The notes under the pieces: model-generated
Database searches by the model: none
What the model saw: the letters and a program-made list of their open reading frames with translations, nothing else
Told to the model about the DNA's origin: nothing
Assembly: GCA_937889485.1 (NCBI GenBank)
Contig: CALAPG010000412.1
Location: 1 to 8,396, forward strand
Reading direction: 5' to 3'
Length of the DNA: 8,396 nt
From: an uncultured Moraxella sp.
Lineage (GTDB): Bacteria; Pseudomonadota; Gammaproteobacteria; Pseudomonadales; Moraxellaceae
Made by a program: the position numbers and the translations under genes
Shown: positions 1 through 6,558 of the stretch, piece by piece
Layout of the letters: each line of letters starts with the position of its first letter
How positions within the stretch are numbered: the stretch's first letter is position 1

Positions 1-114
1 TAATCTTGACCAAACCGCTTTAACTTTGCGTTGCAAAACACGGGCGCTAACTTGACGGTTATGATAAAAATAGTAACAATATTTACATAAAGTTACATTG
101 TAAGTTGATGGTAT
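1..114. other. Left-edge AT-rich intergenic segment, no supported gene
   Basis: No complete gene can be supported here. One plus frame is open from base 2 to a TGA at 53-55 (17 codons), which could be the tail of a gene entering from the left, but the peptide is too short to recognise. Minus-strand ATG codons near 88 and 97 run straight into stops. A weak inverted repeat (GTAAC 73-77 with GTTAC 91-95) followed on the minus strand by a T-rich stretch might help end dciA transcription, but the stem is only five pairs. Confidence 0.4.
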
Positions 115-603
115 TTAGTCTTTTATCAATTTTTGTAAAGCAGCTTTGAGGGGCGCCCCAACCGTGACAAGCTCGCAAAGCTGTGCTATATTCTGCTTCG
201 TAGATTCGTTGAGTTCACATTTCTTTACAGTGGTAACTTGTTGATTACATTGTAAATGCGTGTCGCCCTCACTTCCCAAGGGTTTGGTGAGGATCACACG
301 AAATCGTACCTGCCCAAATCCACAAAAATAAGCATCATGTGCTTGTAGCATGGTCAGCAAGTTTTGCTGGTTATAGTTAAGATGGTTGGCAATCGTGTGG
401 CTGTGAGTACTTACCACCAAACTTTGTTGTTCATAATCAATGACTTGTAATGTTGTTAGCAGTTCGGTGGGCAAAATGGGTTGCCAGGCTTGTTGGATGG
501 TTTTGGTCAACTGCTGCAATTGTTGCAGTTTTTGCTGAAAGGGCAAACGATAATTTGCCAAACGTTCGGTACGAGAAGCCAGATAGTTGGTAGGTTTTTT
601 CAT
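115..603 (-). CDS. dciA: DciA family protein (DUF721), probable replicative helicase loader
   Basis: A 162-residue protein with the layout of the DUF721/DciA family. It has a basic N-terminal helix (residues 1-35, Gln-rich after 23), then the KH-like core with the conserved Trp at 40 before the ILP motif. Next come a strand at 61-66 (SLVVS), a helix around 68-88 where the family usually has an N-x-L pattern, and a strand at 99-105 (VRFRVIL). A C-terminal helical tail ends in an LKAALQKL segment. Known for the family: DciA delivers the DnaB helicase to DNA in the many bacteria that lack DnaC/DnaI loaders. The start is the ATG at 603-601; no good Shine-Dalgarno precedes it. It is divergent from the M23 peptidase gene across 147 bp, and a TATAAT hexamer lies about 85 bp upstream. 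No catalytic residue exists to check, so the call rests on fold pattern, length and context. Confidence 0.75.
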   Translation of the reverse strand: MKKPTNYLASRTERLANYRLPFQQKLQQLQQLTKTIQQAWQPILPTELLTTLQVIDYEQQSLVVSTHSHTIANHLNYNQQNLLTMLQAHDAYFCGFGQVRFRVILTKPLGSEGDTHLQCNQQVTTVKKCELNESTKQNIAQLCELVTVGAPLKAALQKLIKD

Positions 604-686
604 AGATCAAAGCAACCCATTAATAAAATGTGAGAGTGGCGAATAGGTTTTTTATTTGGTTTTAGTGTAGGTGATTTTAAAGCCAA

Positions 687-692
687 ATTATA
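687..692 (-). promoter_or_regulatory. Candidate -10 hexamer for dciA
   Basis: On the minus strand these bases read TATAAT, a perfect sigma70 -10 box, about 84 bases upstream of the dciA ATG. At 17-18 bp spacing there is no convincing -35 box; a TTGAGA lies 20 bp upstream, which is too far. The implied untranslated leader is about 77 nt. No clear promoter could be picked out for the divergent M23 gene in the same 147-bp spacer. Confidence 0.4.
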
Positions 693-750
693 GTCATTTA
701 AATCTTGCGATATCTCAAAAAAGCATTGATTTAAACCAAAGGATGTATGA

Positions 751-1452
751 ATGAAATTAGCTCTTATTGCACTGCCTGTTGTTGCATTAACCACGATGAG
801 TGTTGCACAAGCTCAAATTCTCTCACTCACCAATTCATCAAAATATAGCCACAAAGTGGTGCTAACAGAAGATGAGGGTGAAGACTATTATGTATCCTCT
901 GATGCCGTCAATGATGCCATCAAAAACTTGAGCCAAGCAGCGCAGCAAAAAGAAGACCGCTTAGCGGTTTTTACCCAAAAGCTATCTACCCAATCAACCA
1001 ATAATGTTATTACGCTATCATCATCGGGTAGTTATGTGGGCAACGGTATGCTGGCTGTGCGTCCTATTACTTCGTCGGCACGTATGAGCTCAGGTTTTGG
1101 CTACCGTGTTCATCCTGTGACGGGCAAAACCCAGTTTCATAAAGGTATGGACTTTGCCGCACCGATTGGCACACCTATCTATGCCACAGGCAATGGGGTG
1201 GTAACGTTTTCGGGTTGGGGCACAGGCTACGGACGTTATGTTGAGATTGACCATGGCAATGGTACCATGACGCGTTATGCGCATACCTCAGCCAACTATG
1301 TAAGTGTCGGCGATACCGTATCGGCAAACCAGCATATCGCAGATGTGGGCAACACGGGGCGTTCGACAGGCGCACATCTGCATTATGAAGTGCGTCAAAA
1401 CGGTCAAGCCGTTAATCCACAAACCTACTTAGCGATGGCGCCTGCTCGTTAA
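751..1452 (+). CDS. Secreted M23 family (LytM-type) metallopeptidase
   Basis: A 233-residue exported peptidoglycan endopeptidase of the LytM/lysostaphin family. Residues 1-21 form a classical signal peptide: Lys2, a hydrophobic core at 3-16, and an A-Q-A cleavage site after residue 21. Residues 22-112 are a short linker with no recognisable domain and no obvious coiled coil. Residues 113-226 are the M23 domain. The Zn ligands are all present: H130 and D134 (HxxxD), the catalytic H178, and H209/H211 (HLH), so it should be active rather than an EnvC/NlpD-type degenerate activator. The G-Y-R-V-H-P motif at 117-122 is typical of the family. An AAAGGA ribosome site at 738-743 lies seven bases before the ATG, fixing the start. 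A hairpin terminator follows the stop. Expected role: periplasmic cleavage of peptide crosslinks during growth or division; which process is not shown by the sequence. Confidence 0.9.
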   Translation: MKLALIALPVVALTTMSVAQAQILSLTNSSKYSHKVVLTEDEGEDYYVSSDAVNDAIKNLSQAAQQKEDRLAVFTQKLSTQSTNNVITLSSSGSYVGNGMLAVRPITSSARMSSGFGYRVHPVTGKTQFHKGMDFAAPIGTPIYATGNGVVTFSGWGTGYGRYVEIDHGNGTMTRYAHTSANYVSVGDTVSANQHIADVGNTGRSTGAHLHYEVRQNGQAVNPQTYLAMAPAR

Positions 1453-1468
1453 TCAAGTGATTGTGATA

Positions 1469-1498
1469 AAAAACTGGCAAAATAGCCAGTTTTTTTTT
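1469..1498. terminator. Rho-independent terminator, probably bidirectional
   Basis: A 10-bp perfect stem (1469-1478 with 1485-1494, core ACTGGC/GCCAGT) closes a 6-nt loop and runs into eight T residues on the plus strand. On the minus strand the A-run at the left foot supplies a shorter T tract. It lies between the convergent M23 and DOMON-like genes, 16 bp after the M23 stop and just beyond the stop of the minus-strand gene, so it plausibly serves both. Confidence 0.9.
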
Positions 1499-1502
1499 GA
1501 AG

Positions 1503-2132
1503 TTAAAATTTTACCCAATAGGCTTTATGGTGAAAATCAGGCGGTGTTGCATGATGGATCGCATAAAATATTGGGTGATTATCCGCATACAAAATAGCAC
1601 ATGGATTGATGCGCGTGATTTCTTGCACTTTAAACTTAGACGTTGCTAAAAATGCTAAACTAAACTGGTACACCAACTCCGAACCGATTTGCACTTTATG
1701 CCATTGGAAGGTTATGTCGGTGCTCTTTTGTGGTGGTAAACTCGCTGGATGACGGTAGCTATCAAACTCATATACCGCAAAACGCCCATCAACACTGGCA
1801 TTCACTTCATAATAGTGGGCGTTAGTATCGCCCACAAATATCTCCAAGCAATTTTGCTCCCACAAATAATCGCTATGACGGGTATTTGCCCCATCAAATG
1901 CCGCGACCTCTAGGGTAGTAGGAATGTTGGTCAGAGTAAAAGTCACCTCCAAACAATTTTGCCGCGATGAGACACTGCCCTTAATAGTCGGGATATCGCC
2001 CATTAAAGGCGTGTTATCGGTATTAGGCAGTAGCTCAAAAGACATTAACTCAAAAACAGGGTTTTGGGCGCAAGATGGGGCACCAAAACAAGCTTGATGA
2101 AGGTGTTTTATCTCGTTTTGCGTCTGATTCAT
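1503..2132 (-). CDS. DOMON-like domain-containing protein
   Basis: A 209-residue protein resembling the small stand-alone bacterial 'DOMON-like' family, a beta-sandwich related to CBM9 and heme- or sugar-binding DOMON domains. Seen: the signature block D-x-L-W-x-x-x-C-x-E-x-F at 88-99, the Y-Y-E-x-N-x-S strand at 107-113, and a C-terminal H-P-A-T-like segment with P-D-F-H-H at 198-202. No signal peptide is visible, so it is probably cytosolic. The ligand and function of this branch are unknown to me. It lies 20 bp downstream of yhbY and is likely cotranscribed with it. The ATG at 2132 has no Shine-Dalgarno and is preceded by a small hairpin. Homology begins around residue 31, so the in-frame ATG at 2045-2043 (Met30) is a serious alternative start that would give a 180-residue protein. 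Confidence 0.7.
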   Translation of the reverse strand: MNQTQNEIKHLHQACFGAPSCAQNPVFELMSFELLPNTDNTPLMGDIPTIKGSVSSRQNCLEVTFTLTNIPTTLEVAAFDGANTRHSDYLWEQNCLEIFVGDTNAHYYEVNASVDGRFAVYEFDSYRHPASLPPQKSTDITFQWHKVQIGSELVYQFSLAFLATSKFKVQEITRINPCAILYADNHPIFYAIHHATPPDFHHKAYWVKF

Positions 2133-2152
2133 CTAAATTGTTGGCACCAATT

Positions 2153-2470
2153 TTAGCCAAATCTTACTAGATTAGACAATTTTGGGTTGGCGTGGGGATT
2201 ACGGCGATACAGCAGGCAAACACGCCCAATGCTGGTAATCATCGTAGCATCGGTTGCCTCGGCAATCGCATGGGCAATACTGTCTCTGTCTTCTTTGCTG
2301 CCCGCTGGAATTTTTACTTTGATTAGTTCGTGGTCAGTGAGCGCACGCCCGATTTCTTCAATCACCGTGGGGGTGATGCCTTGTCCGCCAATCATTACCA
2401 CAGGATTGAGCTGGTGACCAATGCCTTTTAAGTGTTTGATATCAGCATTGGATAATGAGGATTTTGCCAT
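2153..2470 (-). CDS. yhbY: Ribosome assembly RNA-binding protein YhbY (CRM domain)
   Basis: A 105-residue protein made of a single CRM (YhbY) domain and close to the usual length of about 97 residues. The N-terminal part (LKGIGHQLNPVVMIGGQGIT, residues 14-33) contains the G-G-Q-G loop at 28-31, equivalent to the RNA-binding GxxG of this fold. The HELIKVKI strand at 47-54 and the I-G-R-V-x-L-L-Y-R-R strand at 81-90 match E. coli YhbY well. Known for the family: it associates with pre-50S ribosomal particles and helps assembly. The gene is divergent from rlmE, the same head-to-head arrangement seen in E. coli, and heads a likely two-gene unit with the DOMON-like gene. Its Shine-Dalgarno (GAAGG, about 13 bases before the ATG) is distant. 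A strong extended -10 promoter lies about 35 bp upstream. Confidence 0.95.
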   Translation of the reverse strand: MAKSSLSNADIKHLKGIGHQLNPVVMIGGQGITPTVIEEIGRALTDHELIKVKIPAGSKEDRDSIAHAIAEATDATMITSIGRVCLLYRRNPHANPKLSNLVRFG

Positions 2471-2496
2471 AATAGTCTAACAACCTTCAAAAAAAT

Positions 2497-2531
2497 TAAG
2501 CGCTATTATAGCATACTAATACTGGCGCTTA
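2497..2531. repeat. Inverted repeat spanning the yhbY promoter
   Basis: Perfect 7-bp arms TAAGCGC (2497-2503) and GCGCTTA (2525-2531) are separated by 21 bp, with the yhbY -10 box inside and the predicted transcription start in the left arm. The centre-to-centre distance of 28 bp is close to, but not exactly, three helical turns. It could be an operator for a dimeric regulator or a chance palindrome. Confidence 0.4.
2505..2513 (-). promoter_or_regulatory. Extended -10 promoter for yhbY
   Basis: Read on the minus strand this is TGCTATAAT: a perfect TATAAT box (2510-2505) with the TGn extension. No good -35 box lies 17 bp upstream, as is usual for extended -10 promoters. The predicted start site is near 2498, giving a leader of about 28 nt before the yhbY ATG. 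Confidence 0.6.
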
Positions 2532-2666
2532 GTGAATTGTAACATAGGTTGTCACCAAAATGGCAAGCCCAATACCTTAGGTCAGCCTGCATCTTCCGAC
2601 TCATACCAAAATTTGAAAAAATCAATCAATCATGGCGCGCTAAACACAGGATAACTGATTGAAATA

Positions 2667-2675
2667 TGTTAAAAT
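2667..2675 (+). promoter_or_regulatory. Candidate extended -10 promoter for rlmE
   Basis: TGTTAAAAT provides a TGn extension plus TAAAAT, one mismatch from TATAAT. There is no recognisable -35 box at the proper distance. It would give a leader of about 100 nt before the rlmE ATG. This is the best plus-strand candidate in the divergent spacer, but the support is modest. Confidence 0.4.
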
Positions 2676-2785
2676 AAGCGACATTTTGCGAGAATTTGGC
2701 AGAAATCGACCATGCCACTTCTCTCAAAAACCCAAAGCGTTCAACTTTCTTCACTTGATCGTAAAGCAACCGAGTAGACATCATT

Positions 2786-3418
2786 ATGGCAACGCGTATT
2801 ACCAACAAAAAACTTTCAAAAAGCAGCCGAGCGTGGATGAAAGAACACCTTGATGACCATTATGTCAAATTAGCACAGCGTGATGGCTATCGGGCGAGAG
2901 CGGCATATAAACTGCTTGAAATCAACGAAAAACTGCAGCTGATTAAAAAAGGCATGACTGTGGTGGATTTGGGCTCTGCCCCAGGCAGTTGGTCACAAGT
3001 GGCAGGCAAACTAGTAGGTGACAATGGCAAGCTGATTGCCTCCGACATTTTGCCCATGGATACCCTAGAAAACGTCACGTTTATCCAAGGTGACTTTCGT
3101 GAGCAGGCAGTGTTTGATGACATCATGGCGGCGGTCGCAGGCAAAAAAGTAGACGTGGTATTATCTGACATGGCGCCTAATACCTCGGGGTTTTCTGCTG
3201 TTGATCAGCCGCGCATGATTTATTTGTGTGAGCTTGCCATGGATTTTGCTGAGCAAGTGCTACCTGTGGGTGGTTCACTCATTATCAAAGTGTTTCAGGG
3301 TGAAGGCTCTGATGAACTGCGCAAAAACATGCAGCAACGATTTAGCAAAGTGCGTAGTATCAAGCCTGCTGCTTCGCGCGCGCGCTCCAAAGAGATGTAT
3401 TGGATCGCCACCAAATAG
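2786..3418 (+). CDS. rlmE: 23S rRNA (uridine-2552-2'-O)-methyltransferase RlmE
   Basis: A 210-residue SAM-dependent RNA methyltransferase of the RrmJ/FtsJ family, essentially full length against E. coli RlmE (209). SAM-binding motif I is [13 protein letters not shown] at 59-71. The catalytic K-D-K-E tetrad is complete: K42, D128 in L-S-D-M-A-P-N, K168 in I-I-K-V-F-Q-G, and E203 in S-K-E-M-Y. The basic N-terminus (residues 1-15) is typical and contacts rRNA. Known role: 2'-O-methylation of U2552 in the A loop of 23S rRNA at a late stage of 50S assembly. It lies upstream of ftsH as in E. coli, where the pair is heat-shock induced, but here the genes are 240 bp apart with their own regulatory spacer. 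The Shine-Dalgarno is weak; the ATG is chosen by homology and length. Confidence 0.96.
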   Translation: MATRITNKKLSKSSRAWMKEHLDDHYVKLAQRDGYRARAAYKLLEINEKLQLIKKGMTVVDLGSAPGSWSQVAGKLVGDNGKLIASDILPMDTLENVTFIQGDFREQAVFDDIMAAVAGKKVDVVLSDMAPNTSGFSAVDQPRMIYLCELAMDFAEQVLPVGGSLIIKVFQGEGSDELRKNMQQRFSKVRSIKPAASRARSKEMYWIATK

Positions 3419-3502
3419 CCCATCCCAACAGGCATACCATCATTGAACTTAAATTGACCAATTACAGTAAGATGTTTTTACCAGAAAATAACACAGATTT
3501 TG

Positions 3503-3532
3503 CTTGATAATGTCAATTTAAAACCATATATC
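3503..3532 (+). promoter_or_regulatory. Candidate ftsH promoter (sigma70 or heat-shock sigma32)
   Basis: TTGATA (3504-3509), a 17-bp spacer and TATATC (3527-3532) fit a sigma70 promoter with five and four matches. The same stretch also reads CTTGATA (3503-3509), 12 bp, then AACCATAT (3522-3529). This resembles the sigma32 pattern CTTGAAA and CCCCATnT at a known spacing, with one and two mismatches. The start site would be near 3539, giving a leader of about 120 nt. E. coli ftsH is under sigma32 control, which makes the second reading plausible but unproven. Confidence 0.4.
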
Positions 3533-3537
3533 ATGGT
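3523..3537. repeat. Small inverted repeat over the ftsH promoter -10 region
   Basis: ACCAT (3523-3527) and ATGGT (3533-3537) flank five bases and cover the candidate -10 box. The arms are short, so this may be chance in AT-rich DNA; its position would suit an operator. Confidence 0.25.
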
Positions 3538-3569
3538 ATATTTAAAGTTTAATGTATTTTTTTAATAAT

Positions 3570-3611
3570 TTGGTAATAACCGACCAACTTTTTTCTTACC
3601 AAGCATTGGTC
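3570..3611 (+). promoter_or_regulatory. Structured ftsH leader with competing hairpins
   Basis: Four mutually complementary elements lie in order: TTGGTAA (3570-3576), GACCAA (3582-3587), TTACCAA (3596-3602) and TTGGTC (3606-3611). First with third (7 bp) and second with fourth (6 bp) interleave as a pseudoknot. First with second (5 bp, followed by six T residues) and third with fourth (5 bp, 3-nt loop) give two small hairpins. The set ends about 30 bases before the ftsH ribosome site. A regulatory role is inference from the pattern and place. Confidence 0.4.
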
Positions 3612-3658
3612 AACAATTCTTGATTTAACTCCCCTAACGCGAAGGATGGAAAAACAAC

Positions 3659-5569
3659 GTGAGCGACATGGTAAAAAATACCTTATTGTGGTTAGTTGTG
3701 ATAGGGGTATTAGTGCTAGTCTTTAGCAATTTTGATACCCGCAATGAACCTGATAAGCTCAATTATTCTCAATTTGTCAGTGCTGTGGCAACTGACCAAG
3801 TGAAGAGTGTCAAAATTGACGGTGAGCAGATTTCTGGTGAAAAGAAAAACGGCTCAACATTTGAAACAGTTCGTCCTGCTGTCACAGACACCGAGCTGAT
3901 GCCAAAGCTAATCAAGCATAATGTTGAAGTACAAGGCGCCGCCCCCGAACGCCAAGGGGTGATGATGCAGCTATTGATTGCCAGTTTTCCTGTGTTACTC
4001 ATTATTGGTTTATTCCTCTTTATCATGCGTAATATGAATGGTGGCGGTGCTGGTGGTGGACGCGGCATGGGCCCGATGAGCTTTGGCAAATCCAAAGCCA
4101 AGATGCTCTCTGAAGACCAGATCAAAGTGACCTTTGCGGACGTAGCAGGGTGCGATGAAGCCAAACAAGAAGTCACCGAGATTGTGGACTTTTTGCGTGA
4201 TCCAGAAAAATTCACCAAACTTGGCGCGACCATTCCGCGCGGTGTTTTGATGGTAGGACCACCAGGAACAGGTAAAACCCTGCTTGCTAAGGCGATTGCA
4301 GGCGAGGCAAAGGTACCGTTTTTTACCATTTCAGGCTCTGATTTTGTGGAGATGTTTGTGGGTGTGGGTGCCAGCCGTGTCCGTGATATGTTTGAGCAAG
4401 CCAAAAAAAATGCCCCATGTATCATCTTTATTGATGAGATTGATGCGGTCGGTCGTCACCGCGGTGCAGGCATGGGGGGTGGTCATGACGAGCGTGAGCA
4501 AACCCTAAACCAGCTATTGGTTGAGATGGATGGGTTTGAAGGCAATGATGGCGTGATTGTGATTGCCGCCACCAACCGTGTGGATGTGCTTGACAAAGCC
4601 TTGCTACGTCCAGGGCGTTTTGACCGCCAAGTCCAAGTTGGGTTGCCCGACATCAAAGGGCGCGAGCAAATCCTTCGCGTGCATATGAAAAAACTGCCTT
4701 CGACCATTGGCGTGGATATTCGTTCATTGGCGCGTGGTACCCCAGGCTTTAGTGGTGCACAGCTTGCCAACCTTGTCAATGAAGCAGCCCTGTTTGCGGC
4801 GCGCAACAACAAGGCTAGCGTCGATATGAACGACTTTGAAGAAGCCAAAGACAAGCTATATATGGGTCCTGAGCGAAAATCCATGGTACTGCGTGAAGAA
4901 GAGCGCCGCGCCACTGCCTATCACGAAGCAGGACATGCGTTGGTGGCTGAGATGCTCCCAGGCACCGACCCCGTGCATAAGGTTACTATCATGCCGCGTG
5001 GCTGGGCATTGGGGGTAACTTGGCAGCTGCCTGAGCACGACCAAACCAGTATTTATAAATCAAAAATGCTCAATGACATTGCGATTTTATTTGGTGGACG
5101 TATTGCAGAAGAAGTGTTTATCAACCAGCAATCCACTGGCGCATCTAACGATTTTGAACGGGCTACCAAAATGGCACGTGCGATGGTGACCAAATACGGT
5201 ATGTCAGATGCCATGGGTGTGATGGTATATGAAGAAGATGAAAACCAAGGCTATTTTGGTGGGTCATCTCGAACCATCTCAGAAGCTACCCAACAAAAAG
5301 TAGACGACGAAGTACGCCGTATATTAGAAGCACAGTATGACATTGCCCGCGCTTTGATTGAAGGCAATGCCGACAAAATGCACGCCATGGTCGAGGCACT
5401 GATGAAATGGGAAACCATTGACCGTGACCAATTACAAGATATCATGGCAGGGTTACCACCGCGTGAGCCCAAAGTGTATCAAGAGCCTAGCCGCATCAAT
5501 TTTGATAAACCTGCCAACCCACCGTCAGGTGGCTCAGGATTGACGCCGCCGCCTTTGCCTGCAATGTAA
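3659..5569 (+). CDS. ftsH: ATP-dependent zinc metalloprotease FtsH
   Basis: A 636-residue inner-membrane AAA+ protease, full length for the family. Two membrane segments (about 8-23 and 103-123) flank the periplasmic domain. A Gly-rich linker (127-137) leads to the ATPase: Walker A G-P-P-G-T-G-K-T 200-207, pore loop F-V-G 233-235, Walker B I-I-F-I-D-E 255-260, and the second region of homology from 303 to 323 with arginines 320 and 323. The protease domain has H-E-A-G-H at 422-426 and a third zinc ligand, D498. The C-tail (600-636) is Pro-rich. Known role: degradation of misassembled membrane proteins and of regulators such as LpxC and sigma32 in E. coli. The start is GTG: the N-terminus M-S-D-M-x-K-N matches E. 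coli FtsH exactly at that point. GAAGGA (3641-3646) lies 12 bases upstream, slightly far. A terminator follows, separating it from folP. Confidence 0.98.
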   Translation: MSDMVKNTLLWLVVIGVLVLVFSNFDTRNEPDKLNYSQFVSAVATDQVKSVKIDGEQISGEKKNGSTFETVRPAVTDTELMPKLIKHNVEVQGAAPERQGVMMQLLIASFPVLLIIGLFLFIMRNMNGGGAGGGRGMGPMSFGKSKAKMLSEDQIKVTFADVAGCDEAKQEVTEIVDFLRDPEKFTKLGATIPRGVLMVGPPGTGKTLLAKAIAGEAKVPFFTISGSDFVEMFVGVGASRVRDMFEQAKKNAPCIIFIDEIDAVGRHRGAGMGGGHDEREQTLNQLLVEMDGFEGNDGVIVIAATNRVDVLDKALLRPGRFDRQVQVGLPDIKGREQILRVHMKKLPSTIGVDIRSLARGTPGFSGAQLANLVNEAALFAARNNKASVDMNDFEEAKDKLYMGPERKSMVLREEERRATAYHEAGHALVAEMLPGTDPVHKVTIMPRGWALGVTWQLPEHDQTSIYKSKMLNDIAILFGGRIAEEVFINQQSTGASNDFERATKMARAMVTKYGMSDAMGVMVYEEDENQGYFGGSSRTISEATQQKVDDEVRRILEAQYDIARALIEGNADKMHAMVEALMKWETIDRDQLQDIMAGLPPREPKVYQEPSRINFDKPANPPSGGSGLTPPPLPAM

Positions 5570-5585
5570 TTGATAAAAAAATAAG

Positions 5586-5613
5586 ACCGTTATCAACTGA
5601 TAGCGGTTTTTTT
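5586..5613 (+). terminator. Rho-independent terminator after ftsH
   Basis: A 9-bp stem (5586-5594 with 5599-5607, including one G-U pair) with the tetraloop AACT is followed by a T7 run and a second T5 run. It begins 16 bp after the ftsH stop. It implies that folP needs its own promoter or depends on readthrough. Confidence 0.85.
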
Positions 5614-5664
5614 ATTTTTGGCTTACAATGGCTCAAATCATTGGTCAGTCATATGGTTCTTCTC

Positions 5665-6549
5665 ATGCAGCTTCACGCCATTCCCAAGTTCTCCATCAAT
5701 TATCAGCAGCGCACGTTAGATTTGTCGCGGCCGCATATTATGGGCATACTCAACGTCACCCCCGATTCTTTTTCTGATGGTGGTCAGTATTACCAGTTGG
5801 ATAATGCGCTGCGCCACACAGAAAAAATGATTAACGAAGGTGCGACCATTATTGATGTGGGTGGCGAATCAACGCGCCCCAATGCCTGTGCGGTGAGTGA
5901 AGAAGAAGAAATCGCGCGGGTGGTCAAGGTAGTTGAAGCCATCTGCCACAATTTTGGCACACAGGTTTGGGTATCGGTGGATACCAGTAACCCCAACGTG
6001 ATGCGTCTAGCCAGCCAAGCGGGGGCAAGTATATGGAATGATGTACGCGCGTTGACCAGACCCAATGCCATTGCCACCGCTGCGGCGCTTGGTATTCCTG
6101 TCATGCTGATGCACATGCGCGGCGAGCCGACCACCATGAACCAGCTAGATAGCTATCAAGATATCGTGGCAGATGTCATTACTGAGCTGCAAGCGCGCGT
6201 TGATGCGGTTATCGCAGGCGGTGTCAAACGCGACAACCTTATTATCGACCCAGGCTTTGGTTTTGCCAAAAACCACGCCCAAAATTTGATATGGCTCAAG
6301 GAATTTTATCGGTTACATACCTTTAATTTGCCTGTCATGGTGGCATTGTCACGAAAACGCTTTATCGGAGAAGTATTAAAAACAGCACAATTGCCACATG
6401 AAGCCAGCGATAGGGATATTGCCAGTATGGTGGCAGCGTTGCTGGCGGTGCAGCAGGGCGCTTGTATTGTCCGCACGCACAATGTGGCAGCGACCAAAGC
6501 GGGACTTGCAATGTGGCAAGCAATGAATCAGCACCCATCATTTTTATAA
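5665..6549 (+). CDS. folP: Dihydropteroate synthase
   Basis: Catalyses condensation of 6-hydroxymethyl-dihydropterin diphosphate with p-aminobenzoate in folate synthesis; target of sulfonamides. From the ATG chosen here it is 294 residues, against 282 in E. coli. Family motifs, in this numbering: N-V-T-P-D-S-F-S-D-G-G 30-40, G-G-E-S-T-R-P 66-72, D-P-G-F-G-F 195-200, S-R-K 229-231 and R-T-H 270-272. The Phe (36) and Pro (72) corresponding to E. coli F28 and P64, where resistance changes arise, are both wild type; the residue after that Pro is Asn instead of the Gly of E. coli. Start is uncertain: in-frame TTG 5641, ATG 5653 and ATG 5665 all lack a Shine-Dalgarno. The last is preferred because it leaves the shortest extension before the conserved D-L-S-R-P-H-I-M-G. 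The stop overlaps the sdhE ribosome site, so the two are translationally linked. Confidence 0.95.
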   Translation: MQLHAIPKFSINYQQRTLDLSRPHIMGILNVTPDSFSDGGQYYQLDNALRHTEKMINEGATIIDVGGESTRPNACAVSEEEEIARVVKVVEAICHNFGTQVWVSVDTSNPNVMRLASQAGASIWNDVRALTRPNAIATAAALGIPVMLMHMRGEPTTMNQLDSYQDIVADVITELQARVDAVIAGGVKRDNLIIDPGFGFAKNHAQNLIWLKEFYRLHTFNLPVMVALSRKRFIGEVLKTAQLPHEASDRDIASMVAALLAVQQGACIVRTHNVAATKAGLAMWQAMNQHPSFL

Positions 6550-6558
6550 GGAATTAGT

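Larger units (their letters stand above)
2471..2785. other. Divergent intergenic region yhbY / rlmE
   Basis: A gene-free stretch of 315 bp between two head-to-head genes. Its left part holds the yhbY promoter and an overlapping palindrome (2497-2531). Its right part holds an extended -10 candidate for rlmE (2667-2675). A TTGTCA hexamer at 2549-2554 has only a poor -10 partner. The roughly 110 bases before rlmE are a leader with no clear structure by eye and no convincing start codon. No terminator, tRNA or repeat family was recognised. Small open frames crossing it lack ribosome sites. Confidence 0.6.

Noticed and set aside
1..55. Possible C-terminal tail of a plus-strand gene (17 codons to TGA)
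   Set aside because: Too short to identify, and no codon or motif evidence separates it from random open sequence.
52..80. TTGACG followed by AACAAT as a plus-strand promoter
   Set aside because: The -10 match is poor and there is no plus-strand gene to serve; it would only give antisense RNA over dciA.
600..794. A 64-codon minus-strand open frame spanning the dciA/M23 spacer
   Set aside because: It would start inside the M23 signal peptide and has no ribosome site; the spacer looks regulatory.
2659..2853. A 64-codon plus-strand frame upstream of rlmE
   Set aside because: It starts with TTG at the promoter candidate, overlaps the rlmE start in another frame, and lacks a ribosome site; a leader peptide cannot be supported.
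3769..4425. A 218-codon open frame on the minus strand inside ftsH
   Set aside because: It is antisense to the conserved ATPase region, has no ribosome site, and its composition (many Ser, Pro and Ala) is typical of a mirrored frame of a strongly coding gene.
4483..4914. A 143-codon minus-strand open frame inside ftsH
   Set aside because: Antisense shadow of the FtsH second region of homology and the ATPase C-terminal part; Ser/Arg-rich, no recognisable domain.
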